In this document: piece after piece, positions 35,567-44,804 of the stretch
How the letters are laid out: each line of letters starts with the position of its first letter
Position numbering within the stretch: the stretch's first letter is position 1
Source of the DNA: Paenibacillus sp. PCH8
Lineage (GTDB): Bacteria > Bacillota > Bacilli > Paenibacillales > Paenibacillaceae
Reading direction: 5' to 3'
Length of the DNA: 64,000 nt
Assembly (NCBI RefSeq): GCF_002968835.1
Contig: NZ_PKQK01000004.1
Span: forward strand, 372,001-436,000
The notes under the pieces: model-generated
What the model was told of the DNA's origin: nothing
What the model saw: only the letters and a program-made list of their open reading frames with translations
The model's database searches: none
Position numbers and translations under genes: made by a program

Positions 35567-36502
35567 ATGAACTATTCTACAAGTCCAACCGATATCGCAA
35601 TTCTTGGCATGGGATCAGCTCTACCTGCACACGCCGTAGCACAGTCGGATATTGCAGAGCTTATCGCTTCTTCCCTCCAGCATCGGCCGGATCTGGCCCG
35701 TTTTGCCAAGCGCATATTCAGGTCCTGCGGCGTTGAAACACGGTATACCGTGGAACCCAGCTATCTTGGATCGCTGGAAGAATGCCGTTATCTGCCCTCT
35801 GAAGACCTATTCGACATCCCGACAACCGAAGAACGAATGAATACATACCAACGCGAGGCGCTTCCGCTCGGGATTGAGGCGGCAGAGAAAGCACTGAAAG
35901 ATTCAGGTGTATCAGCTAAAAGTATCACACATGTCATAACGGTCAGCTGCACAGGACAATATCTGCCCGGTTTGGATGTGATGTTGATCCGTGAGTTGGG
36001 TTTGTCAGCCCGTGTCAATCGACTGCCTCTGATCTTTCAAGGGTGTGCTGCCGGCCTGAAGGCCATTCAGATGGCACGAGATGTAGCACAGGGGGCACCT
36101 GGATCACAGGTACTTGTTGTCTGTGTGGAGTTGTGCACACTTCATTTCCAGCCTGTACAGGATAGAGAAGCCCTGTTCGCAGCTTCGTTCTTCGGTGACG
36201 CGGCTTCTGCTTGTGTCGTGGGTACGCCGGAATCTCAGCATATGCATGTTCTGAGTTTGGGAACTGGTTATTCTGTTCTGCTACCTGATTCGACAGAAGA
36301 TATGACCTGGGAGGTGGGGAACCAGGGCTATGACCTGTATCTGTCTCCTCGCATTCCGAAGTTGCTGGGTATTCATCTGGAAGAGGAAACAGAAGGTGTA
36401 GCCATGGCATTCGGGCCAGGACTCACTGCGGAGCTAATGAAATTCACTTACGTACCGTCCTTATCGCCAGTGTTGGAGGAGCGGGATCATGTCCTTCTTT
36501 AG
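35567..36502 (+). CDS. type III polyketide synthase, internally deleted
   Basis: Chalcone/stilbene-synthase-like enzyme condensing acyl and malonyl-CoA units. The N-terminal half is normal, with catalytic Cys160 in IFQGCAAGLKAI and FFGDAASACVVG. Around residue 270-276 the sequence passes directly from GIHLEEE to TEGVAMAFGPGLTAEL. In the family these are separated by roughly 70-90 residues that hold the catalytic His (HPGG) and Asn (GNMSSAT). The protein is 311 residues against about 360-390 usual. Frame is kept, so it is an in-frame deletion; activity is doubtful. AGGAGG lies 6 bases before ATG 35567. Overlaps the next gene by 14 bases. Confidence 0.88.
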   Translation: MNYSTSPTDIAILGMGSALPAHAVAQSDIAELIASSLQHRPDLARFAKRIFRSCGVETRYTVEPSYLGSLEECRYLPSEDLFDIPTTEERMNTYQREALPLGIEAAEKALKDSGVSAKSITHVITVSCTGQYLPGLDVMLIRELGLSARVNRLPLIFQGCAAGLKAIQMARDVAQGAPGSQVLVVCVELCTLHFQPVQDREALFAASFFGDAASACVVGTPESQHMHVLSLGTGYSVLLPDSTEDMTWEVGNQGYDLYLSPRIPKLLGIHLEEETEGVAMAFGPGLTAELMKFTYVPSLSPVLEERDHVLL

Positions 36503-37214
36503 AACGTTGTCCATTCGGGCCAAAGAAGATGAACTGATGGATGACTTCTCTCTGGGAGGAGAGGAATTGCGTGAAGCGCTCCGTCACCTGAGACGTTTGA
36601 ACAAAATATTCGCAGCTCCGGGACCAACGCTGGCTGGTGTGGAGAAATTATGGAGATCCATTGGCATGCCGGATAGGCTGACGCTGCTTGATGTTGGAGC
36701 GGGATCAGGGGATGTGAACCAAAAACTGTTGCAATGGGCAGACCGCCACGGAATTTATCTGCACATCACCCTCGTAGATCTGACGGAAGAGGCGTGTGCG
36801 GAAGCGAGACAACTCTTCCTTGACGAACCCCGGGTTCGGGTGCAGCGTGCCGATCTGACTGAACTGCCGGATCATTCCGCAGATATCGTGACAGGCTCCC
36901 AGTTTATTCATCATTTTGATGGAGATCAGCTGGTTGATATGGTGTCTCATATGCTGCGAGCATCCAGACATGGTGTCGTCATTAATGATATTCATCGGCA
37001 TCCTGTATCGTACAAAGCGGTCTGGATCACTACCCGCATGATCTCGCGTAATCGATACATTCGTCATGATGGACCGCTGTCTGTTGCCAAAGGTTTCACG
37101 GGCAGGGATTGGCAGGAGCTCAAACAACGGTTGAATCACGATACGATGACCTATGAATGGAAACCGCTATTCCGTTATTCTGTCGTTATTCCAGCGCGTA
37201 GTTCGCTAACGTAA
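36489..37214 (+). CDS. class I SAM methyltransferase of the PKS operon
   Basis: 241-residue soluble methyltransferase; SAM motif I LLDVGAGSGDVNQ near residue 65, acidic VDLTEEA, and SQFIHHFDGDQ. GGAGGAGCGG precedes ATG 36489. Its start overlaps the polyketide synthase gene, indicating coupled translation. By analogy with type III PKS operons encoding a methyltransferase and a flavoprotein, it may methylate a phenolic or pyrone lipid. Confidence 0.87.
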   Translation: MSFFRTLSIRAKEDELMDDFSLGGEELREALRHLRRLNKIFAAPGPTLAGVEKLWRSIGMPDRLTLLDVGAGSGDVNQKLLQWADRHGIYLHITLVDLTEEACAEARQLFLDEPRVRVQRADLTELPDHSADIVTGSQFIHHFDGDQLVDMVSHMLRASRHGVVINDIHRHPVSYKAVWITTRMISRNRYIRHDGPLSVAKGFTGRDWQELKQRLNHDTMTYEWKPLFRYSVVIPARSSLT

Positions 37215-37274
37215 GCCGGATTACGTGCAAGTGAACGTCTAATTCGTTGAACAAGTAAAGGCAGGTGTTAATAC

Positions 37275-38429
37275 GTGTCCAAATCGGAATCGGTAGATGT
37301 TATCATCATCGGAGCCGGCATTGCCGGCAGTACCTGTGCAATACAATTAGCCGGGCAGGGTCATCGGACTCTGCTGCTGGATCGGCAGGAGTTCCCACGT
37401 CACAAAACCTGCGGTGAATTCATGTCACCTGAAACCAAAGAAATGCTGGAATATCTCGACATTCAACTTCTGGACCAGGAGAAAAAGCCCAGTACGATGG
37501 ATCATGCCCGAATCATTATGCCGCAGGGCGGAGAGATTGAAGCACCGCTATCGGGATTCGCTTATGGAATTAGTCGTTATGAACTGGACCAGATTTTGCA
37601 CCAGAAGGCACTTGACGCGGGAACGGAGATTGTTACAAAAGCCAACATCATGAGCATCGAGCAGCTGGAGGATCGCAGTTATGAGGTCGAGGTGAAACAG
37701 GGAAACGAGCGGATTCGTTACCGTGCGAAAGCCGTCATCGGAGCACATGGCAGCAAAAAGCTTCGTGGGATGTCTTCCGCAGCTGATCTGCGGGATCAGA
37801 CCGTGTATGTTGGCGTGAAATCCCACTTCAGCGGGATAGAGATTCCCGCACGGGTGGAGTTATATTTTTGTGAAGGCGGTTATGTGGGCATTTCCCCCAT
37901 CGAGGAGGGTACGGTGAATGTTGCTGCATTGCTGACGTTGGATACGGTGCAGGGGAGTGGCAAGTCGGTTACCAATATTATGCAGGCGGCATCCAAGACA
38001 AACGTGAGACTGGCTGCCCGTTTAGCTGAAGGAAGTCCTGTAGAAGGAACGCAGGTGTCGATCGCACCGCTTCATCTGTCCAATGTTCCTGAACCGTGGT
38101 CCCAATACCCGCATATCGGAGATGCCATGCTGGTCATACCTCCACTGTGTGGAGACGGAATGTCCATTGCACTTCGCTCCTCGCTCCTGTGCGCCCGTTG
38201 GACCGATAAGTATCTGCAAGGTGATATTGAACATGCCGATTGGCAGAGTAATTATACACTGGAAGCGAGCCGTGAATTCACCCAACTGCTGAGAAGGGCT
38301 AGAAGAATTCAGAAGCTGGCTTTTGCCAAAACGAACAGATTCTATCCTGGGTTGGCCCGAATGTTTCCCGGTTTAGCCGCTTATGTCGTGAAGGCAACAC
38401 GGTTATCCGAGATCAATGCAGCGCGATAA
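37275..38429 (+). CDS. FAD-dependent oxidoreductase (FixC/geranylgeranyl-reductase-like)
   Basis: 384-residue flavoprotein. N-terminal FAD loop VIIIGAGIAGSTCA, RHKTCGEFMSPE after the first strands, and GDGMSIALRSS near residue 295 for the ribityl-binding site, as in PHBH-fold monooxygenases/reductases. GTG 37275 follows AGGCAGGTG. Third gene of the type III PKS operon; the order PKS-methyltransferase-flavoprotein parallels the srsABC phenolic-lipid operon of Streptomyces, suggesting hydroxylation to a quinone. Confidence 0.88.
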   Translation: MSKSESVDVIIIGAGIAGSTCAIQLAGQGHRTLLLDRQEFPRHKTCGEFMSPETKEMLEYLDIQLLDQEKKPSTMDHARIIMPQGGEIEAPLSGFAYGISRYELDQILHQKALDAGTEIVTKANIMSIEQLEDRSYEVEVKQGNERIRYRAKAVIGAHGSKKLRGMSSAADLRDQTVYVGVKSHFSGIEIPARVELYFCEGGYVGISPIEEGTVNVAALLTLDTVQGSGKSVTNIMQAASKTNVRLAARLAEGSPVEGTQVSIAPLHLSNVPEPWSQYPHIGDAMLVIPPLCGDGMSIALRSSLLCARWTDKYLQGDIEHADWQSNYTLEASREFTQLLRRARRIQKLAFAKTNRFYPGLARMFPGLAAYVVKATRLSEINAAR

Positions 38430-38462
38430 ATAACCAAACATTACAGAATAATGATGAGTAGG

Positions 38463-38488
38463 GGTTGCGAATAGCGGCCTCTTTTTGG
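38463..38488 (+). terminator. weak terminator of the PKS operon
   Basis: GGTTGC-GAATA-GCGGCC (two G-U pairs) followed by TCTTTTT. Confidence 0.5.
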
Positions 38489-38606
38489 CGATTACCGATT
38501 AAATTTGGAACAGATAGTTTGGAAATCCGGCAAATGCTCGTATAATAGTATCTAATGTAACGATAGAGATATAATTCAGATCAGATGTCGGGAGGCACTA
38601 TTTAAG

Positions 38607-39797
38607 ATGAACTATTCATTTTCCAATCGTATCGCAGCACTGCAACCATCCATTATTCGTGAAATCCTGAAGGCTTCTTCGGGTCAAAATGTTATTCCTT
38701 TCTCAGCGGGAAACCCCGCTCCAGAGACGTTTCCTATTGAGGCGATTCGCACCTTCACTCAATCCATTCTGGAACATGACCCGATCACGGCTCTGCAATA
38801 TGGAATTACGGAAGGGTATATTCCTTTGCGCGAAGCATTGACTCAGCATTTGAAGACCCATTTTGATACGGGTGCAGCATCCGATCAATTGTTCATCGTA
38901 TCCGGGGCACAGCAGGGGATTGAACTTGCTTGTAAAGTGTTCTGTAATGAGGGAGATACGATTATCTGTGAGAGTCCGAGCTTCATTGGTTCGTTGAACT
39001 CCTTCCGGGCCTCGGGTGCCAAGCTTGCCGGTGTTCCCATGGAAATGGACGGTATGGATATAGAGAAGCTGGAGCATGCGCTGCAAACCGAGCCAAATGT
39101 GAAACTGATCTACGTAATCCCAAGTTTCCAGAATCCGACGGGTGTGACGACTAGCCTGGAGAAACGTAAGGCCATCTATGAGCTGGCCAAGAAATATGGG
39201 GTTATGATTCTGGAAGATAATCCGTACGGTGAACTTCGATTCAATGGAGATGATGTGCCAACCATCAAGTCAATGGATGATGAGGGTCTGGTCATCTACG
39301 TTGGATCTTTCTCCAAAATTCTCTCAGCCGGACTACGAGTTGGTTATGTACAAGCGCCACATGAAGTCGTGGAGAAGATGGTTGTCGCCAAACAGGGAGA
39401 AGATGTACATACTGCCATGCTTCCACAGATTCTGGCATACAAGTTCATGACAGACTATGACTATGCCGGCCACATTAATAGCATTCGTGAGGTATATCGG
39501 AGAAAAGCGACGTTGATGATGGATAAGTTGCAGGAACACATGGGCGAGTCCATTACGTACACACAACCGGATGGTGGGTTATTCCTCTGGTGCGACCTGC
39601 CAGCACATGTGCCTATGCTTGAGTATGCGAAGACTGCGGCAGCCCAAGGGGTTGCCGTGGTACCGGGTAATGCCTTCCTGGTGAACGAGCAAGATCCTTG
39701 TAATGCGATCAGACTTAATTTTTCGACACCTTCAGACGAACAGATCGTGAAAGGTATTGCAATTTTGGGACAGGTATTGAAAAGCTATAACGTATAA
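38607..39797 (+). CDS. class I/II PLP aminotransferase (2-aminoadipate/aromatic type)
   Basis: 396-residue fold-type I aminotransferase. Visible: SGAQQGIELACKVF, IPSFQNPTG, Asp/Tyr in LEDNPYGELR, PLP Lys in VGSFSKILSAGLRVGY, and a C-terminal Arg in IRLNFSTP. No fused GntR domain, so it is a stand-alone enzyme like LysN or YdfD-core proteins rather than a MocR regulator. GGGAGG precedes ATG 38607. Probable 2-oxoglutarate-dependent transamination of branched, aromatic or aminoadipate substrates. Confidence 0.9.
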   Translation: MNYSFSNRIAALQPSIIREILKASSGQNVIPFSAGNPAPETFPIEAIRTFTQSILEHDPITALQYGITEGYIPLREALTQHLKTHFDTGAASDQLFIVSGAQQGIELACKVFCNEGDTIICESPSFIGSLNSFRASGAKLAGVPMEMDGMDIEKLEHALQTEPNVKLIYVIPSFQNPTGVTTSLEKRKAIYELAKKYGVMILEDNPYGELRFNGDDVPTIKSMDDEGLVIYVGSFSKILSAGLRVGYVQAPHEVVEKMVVAKQGEDVHTAMLPQILAYKFMTDYDYAGHINSIREVYRRKATLMMDKLQEHMGESITYTQPDGGLFLWCDLPAHVPMLEYAKTAAAQGVAVVPGNAFLVNEQDPCNAIRLNFSTPSDEQIVKGIAILGQVLKSYNV

Positions 39798-39820
39798 CCT
39801 TGTACAAGTGATACTGTGAG

Positions 39821-39846
39821 AAGCCGCCATTGTGCGGCTTTTTTTG
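39821..39846 (+). terminator. terminator of the aminotransferase gene
   Basis: AAGCCGC-CATTGT-GCGGCTT followed by TTTTT. Confidence 0.88.
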
Positions 39847-39889
39847 CCTTGTTCTAATCCATGCTCCATGATCAATTTTAATTAAATTA

Positions 39890-40315
39890 TTAATTATCGA
39901 TTAATGCGCTCAATTCGGCCTGAAATACTTTTTGATTCTTCTGATTGAACGTGCTGAGCAACACGGTAACGATGCCATTTCCTTTTCGTCTGGGAAACAG
40001 CGCTATAACCTCTGCAATCACATGAAGTTCATCATCCGGAAAGACAGGCTTCATGAATTGGATGTTGTTCATACCGGTTCCCGCCACGACATGCTCTCCA
40101 TAGATCCCCACTTCAATCCATAATTTGAAAGAGATATTCATCGTTTGCATGCCGGAGGCAATAATGCTGCCGAAGCGACCCTGCGCGGCCTTTTCTTCAT
40201 CCAGATGCATGTACTGTGGATCATAGATCTTGGCAAAATCAATCATATCACGCTTGGATAATGTCATGGATTTGGTCTCGTAACGCTGTCCTAGTTCATA
40301 TTCACTGAATCTCAT
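39890..40315 (-). CDS. MaoC-like hot-dog dehydratase
   Basis: 141-residue single hot-dog domain. Hydratase-2 motif with Asp and His in YDPQYMHLDEEKA, followed by GSIIASGMQTM, typical of R-specific enoyl-CoA hydratases (PhaJ/MaoC). GAGGTG precedes ATG 40315. Length and motif suggest an active enoyl-CoA or acyl-thioester hydratase; its own substrate is unknown. Convergent with the aminotransferase. Confidence 0.88.
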   Translation of the reverse strand: MRFSEYELGQRYETKSMTLSKRDMIDFAKIYDPQYMHLDEEKAAQGRFGSIIASGMQTMNISFKLWIEVGIYGEHVVAGTGMNNIQFMKPVFPDDELHVIAEVIALFPRRKGNGIVTVLLSTFNQKNQKVFQAELSALIDN

Positions 40316-40498
40316 GGAGGCACCTCGGTTTCTATCATGTGGTTTGTCATGTTAACGGACTTTTTTACTGATAACGGCTCGTAAGAGACATGACTGGACT
40401 GACGTGTTAAAATGCTAGTGTACGATCCTGATATGTAGTACTGTTATCCTGAAATTCGAAAAGAAAATAGATGAAACTGTCTCTGAGGTGTATAGATC

Positions 40499-41494
40499 AT
40501 GATAACCATTAAAGATGTCGCAAAGATGGCTGGTGTGGCCAGTTCCACTGTATCCTGCGTGCTCAATGATAAAGGTAATGTAAGTGAGTCGACAAGGCGG
40601 AGGGTTCTCGCAGTAGCAAACGAACTTAATTACGTGAAGAACGGCCCAGCTTCGGAATTAAAACGAAAGACTACTCACACCATTGATGTTATCGTGCATG
40701 ACATGTCCAGTCCGTATTTCTCGGATTTGGTGACTGGAATAGAGTCTATTGCGTTGAGTCATGGATACGATCTGATCGTATGCAGTTCGTTGGGTGGAGA
40801 GAGATCAACAGCCCATCGTTACATTCGCGAAAGACGGATAGACGGAGCTATTGTGATCGCTCAGAATATTCAGGATCAGTTGCTCAGGGAAGCCTCTGAA
40901 TCGGGGTTTCCGATTGTTGTCATGGATCGGGATCTGGATGCTCCACATATTGTAAAGGTTTTGATGAGTGATAAGCAAGGCGGTTACCTGGCAACCCGTT
41001 ATCTGATCGATAAAGGACATCGGACGATAGCTTATATTAGTGGCCCAACCGATTCGGAATGCAATCTGCATCGTTACCAAGGTTACCTGAAAGCCCTGAA
41101 TGAGGCTGGTATGGAAGAGAAACAAGAATGGAAGATCGGCGGACAATACGTGAAGGAAGATGGCTACCATGCAGCGAAGAAGCTGCTCGAAGGTGAGCTG
41201 CCATCAGCGGTATTCTTTGCCAACGATGAAATGGCCTTTGGTGGCTTGGATGCTTTCAGAGAGCATGGAATTTCAATACCCGAACAATTATCCGTAATTG
41301 GATTTGACAACATACCTGCATCTCCATATGTTCATCCACCCCTAACCACATTTCGCCAACCGAAATCGGATGCAGGCCAGCTTGCGGGACATGTTCTCTT
41401 CCAGATGTTGAACGGAGAGCCTGTAGAGTCGCTATATACACTGGACATCCAATGCGTGGAACGTGATTCCGTTCGGCTCCTCAACCTGAGTTGA
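40499..41494 (+). CDS. LacI family regulator
   Basis: 331-residue LacI/GalR repressor. HTH with hinge at residues 1-60 (ITIKDVAKMAGVASSTVSCV), periplasmic-binding-protein-like sugar domain, DRDLD and AVFFANDEMAFGG in place. GAGGTG precedes ATG 40499. Followed by AraC and ABC-importer genes in the same direction but separated by a terminator, so it may regulate them in trans. The stop codon is inside the terminator stem. Confidence 0.92.
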   Translation: MITIKDVAKMAGVASSTVSCVLNDKGNVSESTRRRVLAVANELNYVKNGPASELKRKTTHTIDVIVHDMSSPYFSDLVTGIESIALSHGYDLIVCSSLGGERSTAHRYIRERRIDGAIVIAQNIQDQLLREASESGFPIVVMDRDLDAPHIVKVLMSDKQGGYLATRYLIDKGHRTIAYISGPTDSECNLHRYQGYLKALNEAGMEEKQEWKIGGQYVKEDGYHAAKKLLEGELPSAVFFANDEMAFGGLDAFREHGISIPEQLSVIGFDNIPASPYVHPPLTTFRQPKSDAGQLAGHVLFQMLNGEPVESLYTLDIQCVERDSVRLLNLS

Positions 41495-41505
41495 GGAGTT
41501 TTTTT
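41477..41505 (+). terminator. terminator overlapping the lacI-type stop codon
   Basis: CTCCTCAAC-CTGA-GTTGAGGAG (41477-41498) followed by TTTTTTT; TGA at 41492-41494 is in the 3' arm. Confidence 0.88.
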
Positions 41506-41553
41506 CGTTGAATTCAATTTTAAATATTCAAAAAGAAAGGAGAGTAGCTATTC

Positions 41554-41673
41554 ATGCATAATAATAAAGACGAGAAGATTCTTCGTATGGAAAAAAGAGA
41601 GGAAGATATAAGATGGGTGTACCCACTTTTATGGAGACAGGTCATATGGCAGAAGGTTTTCCCATTCGGGTGA
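41554..41673 (+). CDS. possible leader ORF overlapping the AraC start
   Basis: 39 codons (MHNNKDEKILRMEKREEDIR...) with AAAGGAGAG about 7 bases before the ATG, in a different frame from the AraC gene and extending 61 bases past its start at 41613. Rich in charged residues, then Trp-rich at the end. May be a chance frame or a translationally coupled leader controlling the regulator. Confidence 0.3.
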   Translation: MHNNKDEKILRMEKREEDIRWVYPLLWRQVIWQKVFPFG

Positions 41674-42494
41674 TTCATACAGGCAAGCAGTTCAACTACG
41701 CTGCACACTGGCATGACGAGGTTGAGCTGGTTATCGTTAATGGTAAGAGCGCAAAAATTGGCGTAAATGACCATGTCTGTGAGCTGGAACAAGGGGATGT
41801 ACTACTGATTAAACCAGGAGATGTTCACTGCTTTTTGCCGGGAACCGAACACTTGACCATTATCTTGTTCCGACTCGAATTATTAACAGGCAGCTTCACA
41901 ACCGAAGCCGAAATTCAGGATCTCGGAGAACTTTTTAACCAAACAACGGTCATTCCATCGAATATGGGGAGTCAGAACAATCTGTTTCAGTATATAGATA
42001 TCATCATTGCCGAGAAGAAAAGTCAAAAACCGGGCTATCGATGGTTAATGGTTGCCAGGTTATATGATCTCATGGTTCTTTTGTTACGCACGAAGCCACC
42101 GGTTACCGATGAATCAACGCCTTCGGGTTGGCCCTGTACCTCGTCCAAAAAATTCGAATTCCTTGAATCGGTCTGTGAATATCTGGAGGAGCATTACGCT
42201 GAGCCCATCAAGCTGGAACAGGTGGCGGAACATATTAAATTCAGCAAGTTCCATGTATGCAAGTTATTCAAAGAGATCAAGGGAGTAACAGTGATGGAAT
42301 ACTTGAATCATTTTCGAATTATCAAATCAGAGTGGGCGTTATTGTTCCGTCAGGATTCCATCCTGGATATTGCCATCGGCCATGGGTTCAACAATGTGAA
42401 TTCCTTTAATCGTCTTTTCAAAAAATATAATGTCTGCACACCCTCCGAATTTCGCAAAAAGCACCGGACAAATATCACAAAATATGAAGGGTAA
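41613..42494 (+). CDS. AraC family regulator with cupin sensor
   Basis: 293 residues. N-terminal cupin with HWHDEVELVIVNG (about 33-45) for ligand binding; C-terminal AraC DNA-binding domain (about 190-290, VAEHIKFSKFHVCKLFKEI and DIAIGHGFNNVNSFNRLFK). GAGAGGAAG precedes ATG 41613. Immediately upstream of the sugar ABC importer, so likely its activator. Confidence 0.9.
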   Translation: MGVPTFMETGHMAEGFPIRVIHTGKQFNYAAHWHDEVELVIVNGKSAKIGVNDHVCELEQGDVLLIKPGDVHCFLPGTEHLTIILFRLELLTGSFTTEAEIQDLGELFNQTTVIPSNMGSQNNLFQYIDIIIAEKKSQKPGYRWLMVARLYDLMVLLLRTKPPVTDESTPSGWPCTSSKKFEFLESVCEYLEEHYAEPIKLEQVAEHIKFSKFHVCKLFKEIKGVTVMEYLNHFRIIKSEWALLFRQDSILDIAIGHGFNNVNSFNRLFKKYNVCTPSEFRKKHRTNITKYEG

Positions 42495-42547
42495 TGCACA
42501 ATATTTGTGGAGAAAGCCCTCTCCGAAATCAATATACTCTAATAAAT

Positions 42548-42561
42548 TGTAAGCGTTTCCT
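42548..42561 (+). promoter_or_regulatory. cre-like CcpA site
   Basis: TGTAAGCGTTTCC matches the catabolite-responsive consensus (TGWAANCGNTNWCA) except at the last base, between the AraC stop and the solute-binding-protein gene, suggesting carbon catabolite repression. Confidence 0.6.
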
Positions 42562-42579
42562 TTTTGAAGGAGGGGGCCT

Positions 42580-43845
42580 ATGAAGAAGTGGTTTATGCCA
42601 ACTATTGTATTCGTATGTGCAGTCATGTTGTTAGCTGGTTGTGAGCTCAGTCCGTCGAATCAAACCAAGCAACAGGAAATTACCGTGTGGAGTTTTACGG
42701 ATGAAGCAGGATATGCCATCGAGAAATTCGAACAGAAATATCCAGATATCAAAGTGAACTTTGTGAACATCCCCGGCAACTTCTACATCACCAAGCTTAA
42801 ATCTGCGCTCCAGACGACCTCCAAAGCTCCAGACGTATTTATGATTGAGAATGGCAATATTCGAGAATTGATTGACGTTCCATATCTGGAGAATTTATCG
42901 TCTTCGCCGTATAACGCGAATGAGCTTCTCCAGGAACAATATGCTTTTGTGCAAGCTAATGAAAAGGACAGTGACGGAAATGTCAGAGCTATAGGTTATC
43001 AGGGAACACCGGGAGGCATCTATTATCGTCGGGATTTGGCAAAAAAATACCTGGGTACCGATGACCCTGAGAAAGTGGGTTCACAGATCGATACATGGGA
43101 GAAGATCTTCGCGATTGGAGAGAAAGTACAACAACTTAGCGGAAATAAAGTACATGCTTTGGCGAATTGGAACGCCATATCGAATTCGTATGACGGTATC
43201 CCCTGGGTGAAGGACGGCAAGCTCGTCATCGATCCAACCTACATGGAAGTGCTGGATCTGGTACGTGAAGCGCGTGAGCGACATGTATTTGCCGAATATG
43301 AAGAGGGGAGTGCCGGTTACGCTGCATCCATGCAAAAAGGAGAGGTCATGTTCTATCCAGGTGCAACCTGGGCATTGCAATTTACGTTTAAGGCGAATGC
43401 GCCGGATACCGAAGGCATGTGGGGCTTGGCTCCGGGACCATCAGCCTTTAGTGCGGGTGGAACGTACATCGCAATGTACAGCAAAAGTGACAAAAAAGAT
43501 CTGGCCTGGAAGTTTATTGAGTTCTACAATTTTGATCATGACTTTCTGTCTGAATTGGCGAAAGAGCAGGATTATTTTACAAGCAACATGGTTGTGAATG
43601 ATGAACTTGCTCCATCGCTTACATCGGACTATTTGGACGGACAGAAGCATTTTGAATTTTTCTCGGACGCCGCGAAGCAAATTCCCGTATATGAACGAAC
43701 CAAATACGATGGAATCATCACCAATGATATTTACAAAAATGTTCTTCAGTTGTATCTCAATCGCGATATTCAGACCAAAGAAGAAGTGGTGAAGCGGATC
43801 AAACGTGATGTCACCTTGAGATTTCCGGAGCTGGAAGTGGATTAG
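42580..43845 (+). CDS. sugar ABC transporter solute-binding lipoprotein
   Basis: 421-residue family 1 extracellular solute-binding protein. Signal peptide with lipobox LLAGC (Cys21) for membrane tethering, then a two-lobe binding domain (ITVWSFTDEAGYAIEKF, GGIYYRRDL, GGTYIAMYSKS). GAAGGAGGGGG precedes ATG 42580. First gene of a three-gene importer operon behind a cre-like site. Substrate probably an oligosaccharide or sugar; not identifiable. Confidence 0.92.
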   Translation: MKKWFMPTIVFVCAVMLLAGCELSPSNQTKQQEITVWSFTDEAGYAIEKFEQKYPDIKVNFVNIPGNFYITKLKSALQTTSKAPDVFMIENGNIRELIDVPYLENLSSSPYNANELLQEQYAFVQANEKDSDGNVRAIGYQGTPGGIYYRRDLAKKYLGTDDPEKVGSQIDTWEKIFAIGEKVQQLSGNKVHALANWNAISNSYDGIPWVKDGKLVIDPTYMEVLDLVREARERHVFAEYEEGSAGYAASMQKGEVMFYPGATWALQFTFKANAPDTEGMWGLAPGPSAFSAGGTYIAMYSKSDKKDLAWKFIEFYNFDHDFLSELAKEQDYFTSNMVVNDELAPSLTSDYLDGQKHFEFFSDAAKQIPVYERTKYDGIITNDIYKNVLQLYLNRDIQTKEEVVKRIKRDVTLRFPELEVD

Positions 43846-43899
43846 CTTAGAAGTAAGCCAATAGTTGTACACATCCTAAGATAACTGGGGGGACAGAAC

Positions 43900-44790
43900 A
43901 TGTTTGCCGAAACGATTCGCAAGGACCATTACGGCTACTACTTCATTGCTCCGTTCTTTATTATTTTCACCATTTTTGGGCTCTATCCCATTGTGTATTC
44001 GCTATACATCAGCTTCACCAACTTTGATGGGATCACCACACCCGACTTTGTAGGGATCGGTAATTACGTCGCGGTATTACAAGATCCGTTGTTCTACAAA
44101 ACCTTGTTCAATACGTTATTCATCTGGGGAGTCTCTGTGGTTCCACAGCTGACGATCTCCCTTGTGCTGGCTTTTATCCTGAACGATAAGCTGCTCAAAG
44201 GGCGGGACTTTTTCAGAGCCGTATACTTTTTTCCGAATATCGTTACAGCTGCATCACTTGGATTGCTTGTCAGCCTGATCTTCGACTGGCAGTCCGGCGG
44301 ACTGAATCATTTTTTGGTGCAAATCGGGATCATCCAAGATCCAATCAATTGGAAAAACGATCCCTGGTTTATGCGGCTGATTGTGTCATCCATCCTGTTT
44401 TTTCAATATTTTGGTTATTCCATGGTCATCTACCTTGCTGGTCTTCAGGGCATTGACCCGTCTCTGCTGGAAGCTGCCCAGATGGATGGCGCCAAAAAGA
44501 AACATATTTTCATCCATATTATCGTGCCGATGCTCCGTCCGATTATCCTGTTCCAGATGATTACATCCATCATTGGGGGCATCCAGATTTTCGATCAGCC
44601 ATTTACACTGACCAATGGAACAGGCGGCCCTGACCGGGCAGCCATGACCAGTATTATGTATCTCTATAATGTCGCATTTCAGAGCACTCGTTTTGGTTAC
44701 GGCGCTGCCATTGCATTTTGTCTGTTCATCATCATCATATTGTTGTCCGTTGCATCCTTCATCATGACCAAGCGGAAGAGCCGTTCATAG
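43900..44790 (+). CDS. sugar ABC transporter permease (MalF/UgpA type)
   Basis: 296 residues, six membrane helices, with the EAA cytosolic loop LLEAAQMDGAKKKHIFIHI for docking the ATPase. GGGGGG precedes ATG 43900. Partner of the permease downstream. Confidence 0.92.
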   Translation: MFAETIRKDHYGYYFIAPFFIIFTIFGLYPIVYSLYISFTNFDGITTPDFVGIGNYVAVLQDPLFYKTLFNTLFIWGVSVVPQLTISLVLAFILNDKLLKGRDFFRAVYFFPNIVTAASLGLLVSLIFDWQSGGLNHFLVQIGIIQDPINWKNDPWFMRLIVSSILFFQYFGYSMVIYLAGLQGIDPSLLEAAQMDGAKKKHIFIHIIVPMLRPIILFQMITSIIGGIQIFDQPFTLTNGTGGPDRAAMTSIMYLYNVAFQSTRFGYGAAIAFCLFIIIILLSVASFIMTKRKSRS

Positions 44791-44804
44791 GGAGGGGAGT
44801 TCCA

